Program-made: the position numbers and the translations under genes
Part shown: positions 43,754-52,459 of the stretch, one piece after another
Layout of the letters: the number at the start of each line of letters is the position of its first letter
Position numbering within the stretch: the first letter of the stretch is position 1
Source: JAQUTK01 sp963677415
GTDB lineage: Bacteria; Bacteroidota; Bacteroidia; Bacteroidales; JAQUTK01
Assembly: GCA_963677415.2 (NCBI GenBank)
Contig: CAXXFJ010000038.1
Location: 52,907-116,906, forward strand
Reading direction: 5' to 3'
Length of the DNA: 64,000 nucleotides
Notes under the pieces: model-generated
Databases searched by the model: none
Told to the model about the DNA's origin: nothing
Seen by the model: the letters and a program-made list of their open reading frames with translations, nothing else

Positions 43754-44434
43754 ATGAAAACAAAAGTTTCCGTTTCCTTCATGCTTTTGGGCATTTTGTT
43801 TAATGTTTGCCTGATCGCTTCCAATCTTTTAGAAACCAAGATTATTCAGCTGGGTCCTCTCACCCTGACATGCGGATTAATGGTTTTCCCGATTTCTTAT
43901 ATTATCAATGACTGTATCGCAGAAGTATGGGGCTACAAAAAAGCACGCCTTATTATCTGGAGCGGTTTTGCGATGAACTTCTTTGTGGTCGGACTGGGCC
44001 AGCTTGCCGTCCTGCTTCCTCCTGCTCCATTTTGGGAAGGGGCTGAGGGGTTTAATTTTGTATTTGGACTGATCCCCCGTATCACGATAGCAAGTCTTTT
44101 TGCTTTTCTAGTCGGGTCGTTTCTCAATGCGTATGTGATGAGCAGGATGAAAGTCATTTACAAAGGAAAGAAATTTTCGCTTCGTGCCATTGTTTCTACC
44201 TTGGTCGGTGAGACCTTTGATTCGCTGATATTCTTCCCTATCGCCTTTGGTGGATTAATTACTATGGATGAACTGATCAAATTAATGCTCATTCAGATTG
44301 TACTTAAATCCTTGTATGAGGTCTTGGTTTTGCCTATTACTATCCGTGTTGTGAAGTATATCAAACGGGTGGATGAGACTGATGTTTATGATGAGAATAT
44401 ATCGTATAACATTTTAAAAATAAAGGAACTCTGA
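43754..44434 (+). CDS. Queuosine precursor transporter (VUT family)
   Basis: A 226-residue inner membrane protein with about six transmembrane helices; the conserved family elements LLETKIIQLGPLTLTCG, FPISYIINDCIAEVWGYKKAR and LVGETFDSLIFFPIAF are present. The frame begins upstream at 43721, inside the sequence after the mdh terminator, but ATG 43754 (MKTKVSVSFMLLG) is the better start. Stop and queF start share one base (TGATG), so translation is probably coupled; the pairing with queF supports uptake of preQ0/preQ1 or related bases. Often called YhhQ in other bacteria. Confidence 0.9.
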   Translation: MKTKVSVSFMLLGILFNVCLIASNLLETKIIQLGPLTLTCGLMVFPISYIINDCIAEVWGYKKARLIIWSGFAMNFFVVGLGQLAVLLPPAPFWEGAEGFNFVFGLIPRITIASLFAFLVGSFLNAYVMSRMKVIYKGKKFSLRAIVSTLVGETFDSLIFFPIAFGGLITMDELIKLMLIQIVLKSLYEVLVLPITIRVVKYIKRVDETDVYDENISYNILKIKEL

Positions 44435-44904
44435 TGTCTATAGATCATTTAGAAGGCAACAATGAACTTGCTGCTTTGGGTCACCCCACTGAGTATAAGA
44501 AAGAGTATGCTCCTGAGGTGTTGGAAGTGTTTGAAAACAAACATCCTGAAAATGATTATTGGGTGCAGTTCAACTGTCCGGAGTTTACCAGCCTGTGTCC
44601 AATAACCGGTCAGCCTGATTTTGCAGAGATACGCATTTCCTACCTTCCACATATATATATGGTGGAGAGTAAGAGTCTGAAACTCTATCTTTTCAGTTTT
44701 CGTAACCACGGGTCGTTTCATGAGGATTGTGTCAATAGTATTATGAAGGATCTGATTCACGTAATGGATCCAAAGTATATTGAGGTGACTGGCATTTTTA
44801 CTCCGCGTGGAGGGATCAGTATCTATCCGTATGCAAACTATGGAAGAAAAGGAACCTCCTACGAAGAGATGGCAAAGCATCGGTTGTTGAACCGTGCAAT
44901 CTGA
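44434..44904 (+). CDS. queF: 7-cyano-7-deazaguanine reductase (preQ0 reductase)
   Basis: A 156-residue single-module (YkvM-type) QueF that reduces the nitrile of preQ0 to preQ1 with NADPH. Catalytic Cys in FTSLCPITGQPDFAEI (about residue 50), the QueF motif ESKSLKLYLFSFRNH and NSIMKDLIHVMDPKYIEVTG are present. Overlaps the transporter stop by 1 bp. Other queuosine synthesis genes are not in the window. Confidence 0.96.
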   Translation: MSIDHLEGNNELAALGHPTEYKKEYAPEVLEVFENKHPENDYWVQFNCPEFTSLCPITGQPDFAEIRISYLPHIYMVESKSLKLYLFSFRNHGSFHEDCVNSIMKDLIHVMDPKYIEVTGIFTPRGGISIYPYANYGRKGTSYEEMAKHRLLNRAI

Positions 44905-44957
44905 CAGAATTCTATGCTTTTTCTTGCAAGATTGTTGGGTAATTCCAAAACAAGTAT

Positions 44958-44965
44958 TACTTTTG
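44958..44965 (+). promoter_or_regulatory. -7 box of tRNA-Glu
   Basis: TACTTTTG, exact TAnnTTTG, 15 bp upstream of the tRNA 5' end. Confidence 0.6.
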
Positions 44966-44980
44966 CAACATCAAATTGAT

Positions 44981-45053
44981 GGCGATGTAGTGTAGTGGCC
45001 TAGCACGCGACCCTCTCACGGTTGAGACTCGGGTTCAATTCCCGGCACCGCTA
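44981..45053 (+). tRNA. tRNA-Glu (anticodon CTC)
   Basis: A 73-nt cloverleaf: D stem GTGT/GCAC, anticodon stem CGACC/GGTTG with loop CTCTCAC (anticodon CTC, reads GAG), 4-nt variable region, T stem TCGGG/CCCGG with loop TTCAATT. The acceptor stem GGCGATG/CACCGCT has a G1.U72 wobble and an A5.C68 mismatch. CCA is not encoded. A promoter box and a terminator flank it. Confidence 0.9.
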
Positions 45054-45057
45054 CTAG

Positions 45058-45094
45058 AAAGAGACGATAAAACAGAATGTTTTATCGTCTCTTT
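45058..45094 (+). terminator. Terminator after tRNA-Glu
   Basis: 16-bp perfect stem 45058-45073/45079-45094 (AAAGAGACGATAAAAC and complement), loop AGAAT, followed by TTCC. Confidence 0.85.
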
Positions 45095-45335
45095 TCCTTC
45101 TAGCCCTTTGATCGGCTCAGCATAAGAGTCAACCCGAGTCAGAGAAATATAATAAATGAGCTTACTGAAATCGGAGTTAGATGCTAAAAAGAATCAATCC
45201 CTTCGGTTCTTCGTCTGTGCCATGTATATCCGTTATTTTTTACTTGATATCTTTTGCCCTCTGATAGTAATAAAAGTTTTCTTTGTCAGGTTGAAAAAGT
45301 CATCACTTCTTGATGCATTATTCATATTGAAGCAC

Positions 45336-45398
45336 AGAATAGCCGTCCCGTGCCACGGAATAGCTATCTCGTGCCACAAGATAGCTGTATTGCGGTTC
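45336..45398. repeat. Three 21-bp tandem repeats in a gene-poor gap
   Basis: Units at 45336, 45357 and 45378 share the pattern (A/G)(A/G)(A/G)ATAGC-nnT-n4-TGC-n3 with a partial fourth; copies 1 and 2 are closest. The unit is a multiple of three, so spurious reading frames through it look repetitive. The gap 45095-45924 (about 830 bp) contains only this, the palindromic repeat at 45494 and the pfkA terminator. Confidence 0.65.
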
Positions 45399-45493
45399 AA
45401 GATAACTAATGCATCTTTACTGATGTATTTTATCTTCTGGGTTGGGCTATTTATGTTCCCTGATCGAAAGACTTTCTTCTCCGGTTGATTCAC

Positions 45494-45594
45494 AGATTGC
45501 GGGTCAAGCCCGCAATGACGGCAAAGGGGGCAGCTGTCATTGCGGGGTTGACCCGCAATCTCCTTGGTCAAACCCGTAATAACGACAAAGGGGG
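45494..45594. repeat. Palindromic intergenic repeat (CGLDPQS-type), two inverted copies plus a degenerate third
   Basis: Arms 45494-45519 and 45536-45561 are inverted copies matching at 25 of 26 positions, and each arm is itself a palindrome (ATTGCGGG...CCCGCAAT). A decayed direct copy follows at about 45563-45594 (GTCAAACCCG, then ACAAAGGGGGC). Conceptual translation of one strand gives RHCGLDPQS, a string seen in spurious proteins across many bacteria carrying this repeat family. Confidence 0.75.
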
Positions 45595-45864
45595 CTGTCT
45601 TTGACGGTGTGGAAGTTGCTCAGCAATGAAAGATGGTTACAAATGGGCCTTTTTAGCAAATAAAACTGTAAACAAATGAGGAAGAGCAATGTTTTTTTTA
45701 CGTTACTGATGTGCCATTCAGTATACTGAGAGGCAGTCCATGGTGCAGATGGTGTAGATAAATAGTACTTTTTTACTGATCTTAAATTCGAAATTCGAAA
45801 AAACAACAGACCGGCAGAAAACCACTCCTCTTAGAAAGAGCAGTCTTGCGGAATATAGAAAAGA

Positions 45865-45900
45865 GGAAAGGAAAGATATCCTGAGATATTTTTCCTTTCC
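45865..45900 (-). terminator. Terminator of pfkA
   Basis: GGAAAGGAAA-x-ATATC and GATAT-x-TTTCCTTTCC form a long stem; minus strand continues CTCTTTTC. Lies 25 bp beyond the pfkA stop. Confidence 0.7.
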
Positions 45901-45924
45901 CTATTGAAAGATAAAAAAGTTCTG

Positions 45925-46905
45925 TTAGATGGAAAGCGTGCGAAGCGTTCTCAGCAATTCCCTGTTGATGGGTTTGTCATTTTTGATAGCTTTTGAGAAT
46001 GGCACGTATACGATCTGATCATTCTGAATACCAATCATGACATTACGTTGGTCTTCCAGAAGTGCCAGGATTGCAGCTTCTCCCACACGACTTGCCAGAA
46101 TACGGTCAGATGCTGAAGGTGAACCACCTCTCTGTAAGTGACCTAAGATAGTGACGCGTACGTCGTATTCAGGATATTCTCTTTTGACACGTTCGGCAAG
46201 ATGAATAGCTCCCCCGGTTAGCTCACTTTCAGCAACCAGTACGATACTACTGTTTTTAGTTTTACGGAAACCATTTTGAATCAATTCGGCGAGTTGGTCG
46301 ACTTCAGTCGATATTTCGGGAATGATTGCAGCTTCTGCTCCGGAAGCAATAGCACCGTTAAGTGCCAGGAATCCGGCATCGCGGCCCATCACTTCAATGA
46401 AGAAGAGACGGTCGTGAGAGGTTGCGGTATCGCGGATCTTATCCACTGCTTCCACAATGGTGTTCAAAGCTGTGTCATACCCGATCGTTGTATCAGTGCC
46501 AAACAAATCGTTGTCAATAGTCCCCGGGAGACCTACAACAGGAAAATTGAATTCCTGGGCAAAGATGCGTGCACCTGTCAGTGATCCATCACCACCAATC
46601 ACTATCAAAGCATCAATTCCTTCTTTTAGCAAAGTTTCATGTGCCAACTTCCGTCCTTCGGGTGTCATGAATTCCTGGCAGCGTGCTGTCTTCAGGATTG
46701 TGCCACCTTGTTGGATAATGTTACTTACGTTTTGCGTTTTGAAAGGGATGATTTCGCCGGTGATGAGGCCTTTGTACCCTCTGTAAATTCCTTTTACAGC
46801 GATTTCGTTGTTAATTGCAGTACGAGTGACCGCCCGGATGGCGGCATTCATTCCGGGGGCATCTCCACCCGAAGTCAAGATTCCTACACAATTGATTAAA
46901 GCCAT
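45925..46905 (-). CDS. pfkA: 6-phosphofructokinase (ATP-dependent type)
   Basis: A 326-residue glycolytic kinase. Start chosen at MALINCVGILTSGGDAPGMN (46905) since the upstream in-frame stretch contains the promoter box. ATP site IGGDGSLTGA (Gly in the position that marks ATP over PPi use), catalytic PGTIDNDLFGTD, EVMGRDAGFLA, and allosteric/substrate LGHLQRGGSPSASDR. Own promoter and terminator. Confidence 0.96.
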   Translation of the reverse strand: MALINCVGILTSGGDAPGMNAAIRAVTRTAINNEIAVKGIYRGYKGLITGEIIPFKTQNVSNIIQQGGTILKTARCQEFMTPEGRKLAHETLLKEGIDALIVIGGDGSLTGARIFAQEFNFPVVGLPGTIDNDLFGTDTTIGYDTALNTIVEAVDKIRDTATSHDRLFFIEVMGRDAGFLALNGAIASGAEAAIIPEISTEVDQLAELIQNGFRKTKNSSIVLVAESELTGGAIHLAERVKREYPEYDVRVTILGHLQRGGSPSASDRILASRVGEAAILALLEDQRNVMIGIQNDQIVYVPFSKAIKNDKPINRELLRTLRTLSI

Positions 46906-46928
46906 ATACCTATATATTGAATGAGCCA

Positions 46929-46936
46929 CAAAGATA
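46929..46936 (-). promoter_or_regulatory. -7 box of pfkA
   Basis: Minus-strand TATCTTTG, exact TAnnTTTG, 24 bp upstream of ATG 46905. Confidence 0.6.
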
Positions 46937-46995
46937 CGAAAAAAATGAAGATGAGGGCAGAATATCAATAAAGAGTCGCAGGTTGTTAATTATCT

Positions 46996-47859
46996 TTATA
47001 GTTTGAGATAAATCCTTAGAGTGTCAGCCACTTCTTCCATTAACCACGAAGGGGTGGAGGTGGCGCCACAGATGCCGATAGATTGCACCTCTTTCAGTAG
47101 CGAAGTGTCAATATCATCGCTGCCACTGATAAGATGCGAATTGACATTGACTTTCCTGCACTCTTCAAATAGTATTTTCCCATTTGAACTTTTTTGTCCG
47201 CTTACGAAAAAAATCAACTCATGTCCTGCAGCAAACTTGCGGATGTTTGGTATCCGGTTGGCTACTTGGCGGCAAATGGTGTCGTTGTATTCAAAATGGA
47301 CATCGGGCGCTATCTGTTTTTGGATCAGACTCACTATTTCCCCGAATCCATCCAAAGACTTGGTCGTTTGAGAGAAAAGTGTGATAGGACGGGTAAAGTC
47401 AATGAAAGAAAGGTCCTCCGGCTTTTCGATGACAATAGCTTCCCCTTCTGTCTGTCCTACCAGTCCGTTGACCTCTGCATGACCGATTTTACCATAGATT
47501 ACTATCTGTGAGTCATCATTACCCGTATGCTGGGTTTTGATTTTCTTTTGCAGTTGAAGTACTACCGGACAGGTGGCATCAATGATTTCTATAGTATTTT
47601 CGAGGGCGATCGCGTAGGTTTCAGGGGGTTCGCCATGAGCGCGGAGGAGCACTTTGGCATTGTGTAACTGTTTGAATTGTTCACGGTCGATGATGATTAA
47701 TCCCTTTGAATTGAGACGATCCACTTCCCGGCTGTTGTGTACGATATCTCCGAGACAATAGAGCGTGCCGCCTTTATTCAGTTCTTCTTCAGCTTTGCGG
47801 ATGGCATTTACAACGCCAAAGCAAAAGCCGGAAGCGCGATCAATCTCAATCGTTGTCAT
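46996..47859 (-). CDS. ispH: 4-hydroxy-3-methylbut-2-enyl diphosphate reductase
   Basis: A 287-residue Fe-S enzyme making IPP/DMAPP in the last step of the MEP pathway. Three cluster Cys: SGFCFGVVNAI, DATCPVVLQLQ and IGICGATSTPSWLMEEV; also LLRAHGEPPET and VFFVSGQKSSN-like region (LIFFVSGQKSSNGK). Overlaps cmk by 4 bp, the conserved cmk-ispH pairing. Confidence 0.96.
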   Translation of the reverse strand: MTTIEIDRASGFCFGVVNAIRKAEEELNKGGTLYCLGDIVHNSREVDRLNSKGLIIIDREQFKQLHNAKVLLRAHGEPPETYAIALENTIEIIDATCPVVLQLQKKIKTQHTGNDDSQIVIYGKIGHAEVNGLVGQTEGEAIVIEKPEDLSFIDFTRPITLFSQTTKSLDGFGEIVSLIQKQIAPDVHFEYNDTICRQVANRIPNIRKFAAGHELIFFVSGQKSSNGKILFEECRKVNVNSHLISGSDDIDTSLLKEVQSIGICGATSTPSWLMEEVADTLRIYLKL

Positions 47860-48554
47860 GACTCTGCTTCAGCGGTTATCTTATGAAAGAGTTGTATCAA
47901 CCATTCTTTTTGTTCGGCGATAGTCAGGTGAGAGTTGTCCAATACATAAGCGTCTTCTGCTTGTCGCAGTGGGCTCTCTGTGCGGGTCTGATCAATGTGA
48001 TCGCGTTTCTTTAAGTTTTCAAGCACCTTCTCAAAGCTGACTTGCTCTCCTTTAGCAATGAGTTCGTCCACACGTCTTTGCGCTCTGATGTCAGGAGAAG
48101 CTGTGACGAAGATTTTCATTTCCGCATTCGGAAAAACCGTCGTACCGATATCACGTCCATCCATCACAATTCCTTTTTCTTCACCCATCTTCTGTTGAAG
48201 AAGTACCATTGCGTGACGTACGAAATCAATGGCACTTACCGGACTCACTTTGTCTGACACTTCCATAGTGCGGATCTCAGACTCAACATTCTCTCCATTA
48301 AGTAAGGTGTAAGCTTTGCCGGTTGATGCGTCCAGCCGAAACGAGATTAATACGTTGTCGATAGCTTTGCGCAGAGCATTACTATCAACAACATCTCCTT
48401 TAATAAGTCCGTTTCTTAAACAATACAAAGTAATAGCACGATACATTGCTCCACTATCAATATAGATATATCCTATCTCTTTGGCGAGATCTTTTGCCAT
48501 TGTACTTTTACCACAAGAGGAGAATCCGTCTACCGCAATTACAATCTTTTTCAT
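47856..48554 (-). CDS. cmk: Cytidylate kinase
   Basis: A 232-residue (d)CMP kinase. P-loop VDGFSSCGKSTMAKDLA, YIDSGAMYRA, VMDGRDIGTTVFPNAEMKIFV, RAQRRVDEL and DNSHLTIAEQ. Complete and cytoplasmic. Between porQ (12 bp upstream) and ispH (4-bp overlap), forming a porQ-cmk-ispH operon on the minus strand. Confidence 0.96.
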   Translation of the reverse strand: MKKIVIAVDGFSSCGKSTMAKDLAKEIGYIYIDSGAMYRAITLYCLRNGLIKGDVVDSNALRKAIDNVLISFRLDASTGKAYTLLNGENVESEIRTMEVSDKVSPVSAIDFVRHAMVLLQQKMGEEKGIVMDGRDIGTTVFPNAEMKIFVTASPDIRAQRRVDELIAKGEQVSFEKVLENLKKRDHIDQTRTESPLRQAEDAYVLDNSHLTIAEQKEWLIQLFHKITAEAES

Positions 48555-48566
48555 TCAATCCCTGTA

Positions 48567-49577
48567 TTAATAACCAAAGTTTCTGGCAATGCTAAAATGG
48601 TAGGAGAGTCCGGATATATGATATTGAGCGGCTGCAAATCCGACACGATAACTCTTTATGCGCAGTCCGGCACCTGCTGAAAATCCGGTAAGTCCTGCTT
48701 TGTCTCCCACAGCCAACTCAGTCCTTCTCCGATAATTATAGCCGATGGAGGCATAAAAATTCTTACCGGGCGTAAAGTCAACCCCCAGAAGAAGGTGATT
48801 CAAACATTTCTGTGCAAAATTGGTGTTGTCTGTTTGTGCGATTTCTCCATCACCACTTATAGAAGAGGTGAAGTCCCATTCTCTCATGTTTTGCATCGTC
48901 ACAGATATTTTGAAAGGGGCGTGTGCCAGCTGTTTTGTGATTCCGATCTGTAGATCCCACGGCATCTTTTCATACACATCGTTGTAAGAGACAATCTGTG
49001 ACCCCATATTTTTTAAAGCCAAACCAAAAGAATACTCGTTGTCCGGGTCATAATAACTCAGTCCGAGATCAATGGCTATACCAAAGGATGAGTAATCAGC
49101 ATAATTGGAATAAACAAATTTGGAGCCTACTCCACCACGCCATCTGTCTGAAAAATCATAGGAGTAAAAGAGACAACCTGCAATATCTTTTATGGCGAGG
49201 GTACCCGTCTCTTCATTTGTATTTGTGCGTCCGGAGATAGAACCGTAATCCATATAATGAAACCCTCCGGCAAAGGTACCAAACCGTTCAGTGGATTTGC
49301 AATAGGTAGCAGTACCAATATTAATAGTGGCGACATAGGCATTGTAATCCAAACTGAGCATATTATTCATCTCTTTACCCAATAAAGCGGGATTGTGATA
49401 TACTAGCGACAGGTCGTCGTCAATGACAGAAACATTATTTCCTCCCAGTGCTGCCGCATGCGTAGAAACGGGTATCTCGAGAAACTTATAGATTCCTGAT
49501 CCGCTCTGCTGGGCCTTGATAGCAGGCTGCATCAGTAACAGGAAAAAAAGAGGCAGAATATTCTTTTTCATTGTCAT
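48567..49577 (-). CDS. porQ: PorQ-like outer membrane protein (type IX secretion family)
   Basis: A 336-residue beta-barrel protein with signal peptide (MTMKKNILPLFFLLLMQPAIKAQ). The N-terminal SGSGIYKFLEIPVSTHAAAL and GGNNVSVIDDDLSLVYHNPALL are typical of PorQ, related to PorV/FadL barrels. C-terminus ends in an aromatic barrel signal (SFHFSIARNFGY-like: LSYHFSIARNFGY). In organisms with a full type IX system PorQ helps secretion; no other core T9SS gene is in the window. Start could also be the second Met. Heads the operon with cmk and ispH. Confidence 0.8.
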   Translation of the reverse strand: MTMKKNILPLFFLLLMQPAIKAQQSGSGIYKFLEIPVSTHAAALGGNNVSVIDDDLSLVYHNPALLGKEMNNMLSLDYNAYVATINIGTATYCKSTERFGTFAGGFHYMDYGSISGRTNTNEETGTLAIKDIAGCLFYSYDFSDRWRGGVGSKFVYSNYADYSSFGIAIDLGLSYYDPDNEYSFGLALKNMGSQIVSYNDVYEKMPWDLQIGITKQLAHAPFKISVTMQNMREWDFTSSISGDGEIAQTDNTNFAQKCLNHLLLGVDFTPGKNFYASIGYNYRRRTELAVGDKAGLTGFSAGAGLRIKSYRVGFAAAQYHISGLSYHFSIARNFGY

Positions 49578-49594
49578 TGTTTCTATTCAGGCTT

Positions 49595-49602
49595 CAAATA
49601 TA
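49595..49602 (-). promoter_or_regulatory. -7 box of porQ-cmk-ispH
   Basis: Minus-strand TATATTTG, exact TAnnTTTG, 18 bp upstream of the first porQ Met. Confidence 0.55.
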
Positions 49603-49759
49603 CGCGTTTTTCATAGAAAATACCTATATATCATTGTAGAAAGAACGTAATTTGCTTTTCTTTATTTTTTTTCTCCATTGATATGAGCAACTCAAATAGA
49701 AAAATAATATATTTGCAAAGTTTTTCTTCAAAGAAGAGATCAGATAGGGAAAAAATGTA

Positions 49760-49767
49760 TACATTTG
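49760..49767 (+). promoter_or_regulatory. -7 box of the TonB gene
   Basis: TACATTTG, exact TAnnTTTG, 40 bp upstream of ATG 49807. Confidence 0.55.
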
Positions 49768-49806
49768 CCCTCAGAGGTAGTAACATAGTTAAACATATAT
49801 AGGTTT

Positions 49807-50499
49807 ATGGATTTAAAGAAAACAAAGAACGCTGATTTGGAAAGTAATAAACTGACCTCTTTCCTTATAGGTTACATTTTGGTCTTTGCTGTCATTTTTG
49901 TCGCTTTCGAGTGGACTAACAAGACCGTGGATATGAAGACGTATAATCAGGCCGGTGTAGACAATATTGATGAGGAACTCATTCCTGTAACAATGCAGCA
50001 ACCGCCACCTCCTCCGCCTCCTCCAGCCATTGCGCAGGATATATTAACCCTTGTAGATACCGATGTGGATATTGAAGAGGTTGAAATAAAGGAGACGGAA
50101 GCAACAGAAGAAACCGTTGTTGATACGCGCGTTTTTGATTCTAATGCAACCTATGGCGATGGCGAAGCGGTAGAAGAAGATATTCCTTTTGCAATGATGC
50201 AAGACCCTCCTACATTCCCCGGAGGTGAAGCTAAACTGTTGGAATGGGTACATAAGAATCTTCAATATCCGAAAATAGCTAAAAACCGCGGTGATAAAGG
50301 TCGTGTAACTGTTTCTTTTGTCATCGACAAGGTCGGTAAGGTTATCAACGGAAAGATTGAAAGAGGTGTATCCGCCGAACTGGATGCTGAAGCGCTACGT
50401 GTTGTAAGTATCATGCCTAACTGGACCCCCGGAAAGCAGGGCGGTAAGACCGTGAGGGTAAAATACATTCTTCCTATTACATTCAGATTGAACAATTAA
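49807..50499 (+). CDS. tonB: TonB-family energy transducer
   Basis: A 230-residue periplasm-spanning protein: N-terminal transmembrane anchor (about 19-37, FLIGYILVFAVIFVAFEWTN), Pro run (PPPPPPPP, about 66-73), acidic E/T/V-rich spacer, and a C-terminal TonB domain (about 135-230: FPGGEAKLLEWVHKNLQYPK, GRVTVSFVIDKVGKV, VKYILPITFRLNN). It transmits proton-motive energy from ExbB/ExbD to outer-membrane SusC/TonB-dependent transporters. The exbB-exbD genes lie 2.1 kb downstream but in a separate unit. Bacteroides encode many TonBs, so the symbol is generic. Confidence 0.92.
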   Translation: MDLKKTKNADLESNKLTSFLIGYILVFAVIFVAFEWTNKTVDMKTYNQAGVDNIDEELIPVTMQQPPPPPPPPAIAQDILTLVDTDVDIEEVEIKETEATEETVVDTRVFDSNATYGDGEAVEEDIPFAMMQDPPTFPGGEAKLLEWVHKNLQYPKIAKNRGDKGRVTVSFVIDKVGKVINGKIERGVSAELDAEALRVVSIMPNWTPGKQGGKTVRVKYILPITFRLNN

Positions 50500-50580
50500 T
50501 ACTATAAAGACCACAAAGAATGGCTACTATGAAAAAGGTAGCCTTTCTTATTTATAAATATTTTTGAGAATATTCGGGTA

Positions 50581-51555
50581 ATGTATACATTTGAAGAAGT
50601 ATTGAGGTTGGTGGATGAGGCACTGTGCAAACTCGCTCTCCCTGAAAATCCAAAGGGTTTGTATGAACCTATTAAATATATTCTTTCCCTTGGGGGTAAA
50701 CGAATCCGACCTTCGCTTTTACTTATGTCTTCCAATTTATATAAAGATGATCTTTCGACATCGCTAGCTCCCGCTATTGCATTTGAAATGTTTCATAATT
50801 TCACTCTTTTGCATGACGATCTAATGGATAAAGCGGATCAGCGAAGGGGTAAACAGACTGTCCACAAGAAATGGAATGAAAATACTGCTATTCTTTCCGG
50901 CGACGTAATGCTTGTCGTTGCTTATCAGCAATTGGCTCAAATGGATGCCGCGCATTTGTCACTTGTTCTTCCCGAGTTTTCGAAGATGGCTGCTGAAGTT
51001 TGTGAAGGGCAGCAATATGATATGGCTTTTGAATCACGTGAGAATGTAACCCAGGCCGAGTATCTTGATATGATACGTTTGAAAACAGCTGTGCTTCTTG
51101 GTGCATCTTTAAAAGCAGGGGCGCTTCTTGCTGATGCTCCTGATGAAGATGCAAAACATTTGTATGATTTTGGCTTACATTTAGGGATTGCTTTCCAGTT
51201 GATGGATGATCTTTTGGATGTGTATGGAGACCCGAATACTTTTGGAAAAAAGACCGGAGGTGATATCCTATGCAATAAGAAGACTTTCCTGCTCATTCAA
51301 GCTAGAAATTATCTTTCTCTTGAGATCCAGAGCGAATTGAATGCATGGATGAACTCTAATAATGAAAATCCGGATGAGAAGATCGCTGCTGTAATAGCCA
51401 TTTACAATAAAATAGGTGTTAAGCCTATTTGTGAAGAGTATATGAAGATATATTATGAGCGGGCACTATCTTCTCTTGCCAAGGTAAAAGTGGATGAAGG
51501 ACGTAAAAGAGTGCTGCGTGAAGTTGCTGAAACACTAATGCGTCGTTTTAACTGA
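50581..51555 (+). CDS. Polyprenyl diphosphate synthase
   Basis: A 324-residue trans-prenyltransferase. First Asp-rich motif LLHDDLMDKADQRRGKQTVHK, second QLMDDLLDVYGDPNTFGKKTGGD, plus GGKRIRPSLLLMSSNLYK. It elongates FPP with IPP. Product length cannot be read with confidence; a quinone side chain or farnesyl/geranylgeranyl product is likely. TatD follows 8 bp downstream, so they form an operon. Confidence 0.92.
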   Translation: MYTFEEVLRLVDEALCKLALPENPKGLYEPIKYILSLGGKRIRPSLLLMSSNLYKDDLSTSLAPAIAFEMFHNFTLLHDDLMDKADQRRGKQTVHKKWNENTAILSGDVMLVVAYQQLAQMDAAHLSLVLPEFSKMAAEVCEGQQYDMAFESRENVTQAEYLDMIRLKTAVLLGASLKAGALLADAPDEDAKHLYDFGLHLGIAFQLMDDLLDVYGDPNTFGKKTGGDILCNKKTFLLIQARNYLSLEIQSELNAWMNSNNENPDEKIAAVIAIYNKIGVKPICEEYMKIYYERALSSLAKVKVDEGRKRVLREVAETLMRRFN

Positions 51556-51563
51556 ATTAACGG

Positions 51564-52328
51564 ATGATAGATACTCATTCTCACCTCTATGATAGTCAGT
51601 TTGATACAGATCGTGACGCTGTGGTAATGCGTGCGAAAGCAGCGGGTGTGAGAAGAATTTTGATGCCAAATATTGATTCATCAACGATAGATGCGCTTCA
51701 TCGTACTGAAGAAACTTATCCGGCTTACTGTTTTTCCATGATGGGATTGCATCCTACCAGTGTTTCTGATAACTACAAACAAGAACTTGCTAGTATTGAA
51801 AAGATGTTTGCAACGCATTCTTATTGCGGTGTTGGTGAAATTGGTCTCGATTTGTACTGGGATCAAGATCATTTGGTACAACAAATAGATGCTTTTGAAA
51901 CTCAGATTGAATGGTCCAAACAGCTTTCTCTTCCTGTTATGATGCATAGCAGGAATGCGTTTAATCAGGTCTATGATTCTATCATTAAGTGTTATGATAG
52001 TAGGTTAAAAGGTGTTTTTCATAGTTTTGGAGGGACAAAGGAAGAGGCGACCCGAGTATTGGAACTTCCTGATTTTTATTTGGGCATCAACGGAATTGTC
52101 ACCTTCAAAAATGCCGGATTAAAAGACGTTTTACCTTTTGTTCCACTCTCACGTCTGGTGCTTGAAACAGATGATCCCTATCTTGCACCTGTTCCTTATC
52201 GCGGTAAACGGAATGAGCCTGCTTATCTTTCCAGTATTATTCAAATGTTGTCAGAAATATATCATGTTGCTATTGAAGAAGTCAAAGAGATTACCTCAAG
52301 GAATGCAGAATATGTATTTAGAATATAG
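51564..52328 (+). CDS. TatD-family metal-dependent hydrolase
   Basis: A 254-residue TIM-barrel hydrolase with all metal ligands: IDTHSHLYD (H-x-H), GVGEIGLDLYWD (Glu), VMMHSRNAFNQ (His), VFHSFGGTKEEA (His) and LETDDPYLAPVPYRGKRNEP (Asp). TatD proteins are 3'-5' exonucleases or deaminoacylases in DNA repair and RNA turnover. Co-transcribed with the prenyl synthase; the tRNA-Ser follows. Confidence 0.93.
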   Translation: MIDTHSHLYDSQFDTDRDAVVMRAKAAGVRRILMPNIDSSTIDALHRTEETYPAYCFSMMGLHPTSVSDNYKQELASIEKMFATHSYCGVGEIGLDLYWDQDHLVQQIDAFETQIEWSKQLSLPVMMHSRNAFNQVYDSIIKCYDSRLKGVFHSFGGTKEEATRVLELPDFYLGINGIVTFKNAGLKDVLPFVPLSRLVLETDDPYLAPVPYRGKRNEPAYLSSIIQMLSEIYHVAIEEVKEITSRNAEYVFRI

Positions 52329-52459
52329 TTTTTTTTCTATTTCTATAATATGTCTGTTCAAAGAGTCTGTGACAAGTTTTTTTTATACATTTATAAAGCA
52401 ATTCATTTGCATGTCATAATTTTTTTGTACTTTGCACCCGATTTTGAAGAATAGTATTA

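Noticed and set aside
45336..45398. Possible CRISPR array
   Set aside because: Units are contiguous 21-mers without unique spacers, and there are no cas genes.
45156..45571. Overlapping open frames on both strands in the tRNA-Glu to pfkA gap
   Set aside because: Their sequences come from the 21-bp tandem repeat and the palindromic repeat (including the spurious RHCGLDPQS string); no independent coding evidence.
44981..45924. Integrated island at the tRNA-Glu 3' end
   Set aside because: No integrase, no direct repeat of the tRNA 3' end found, and no cargo genes.
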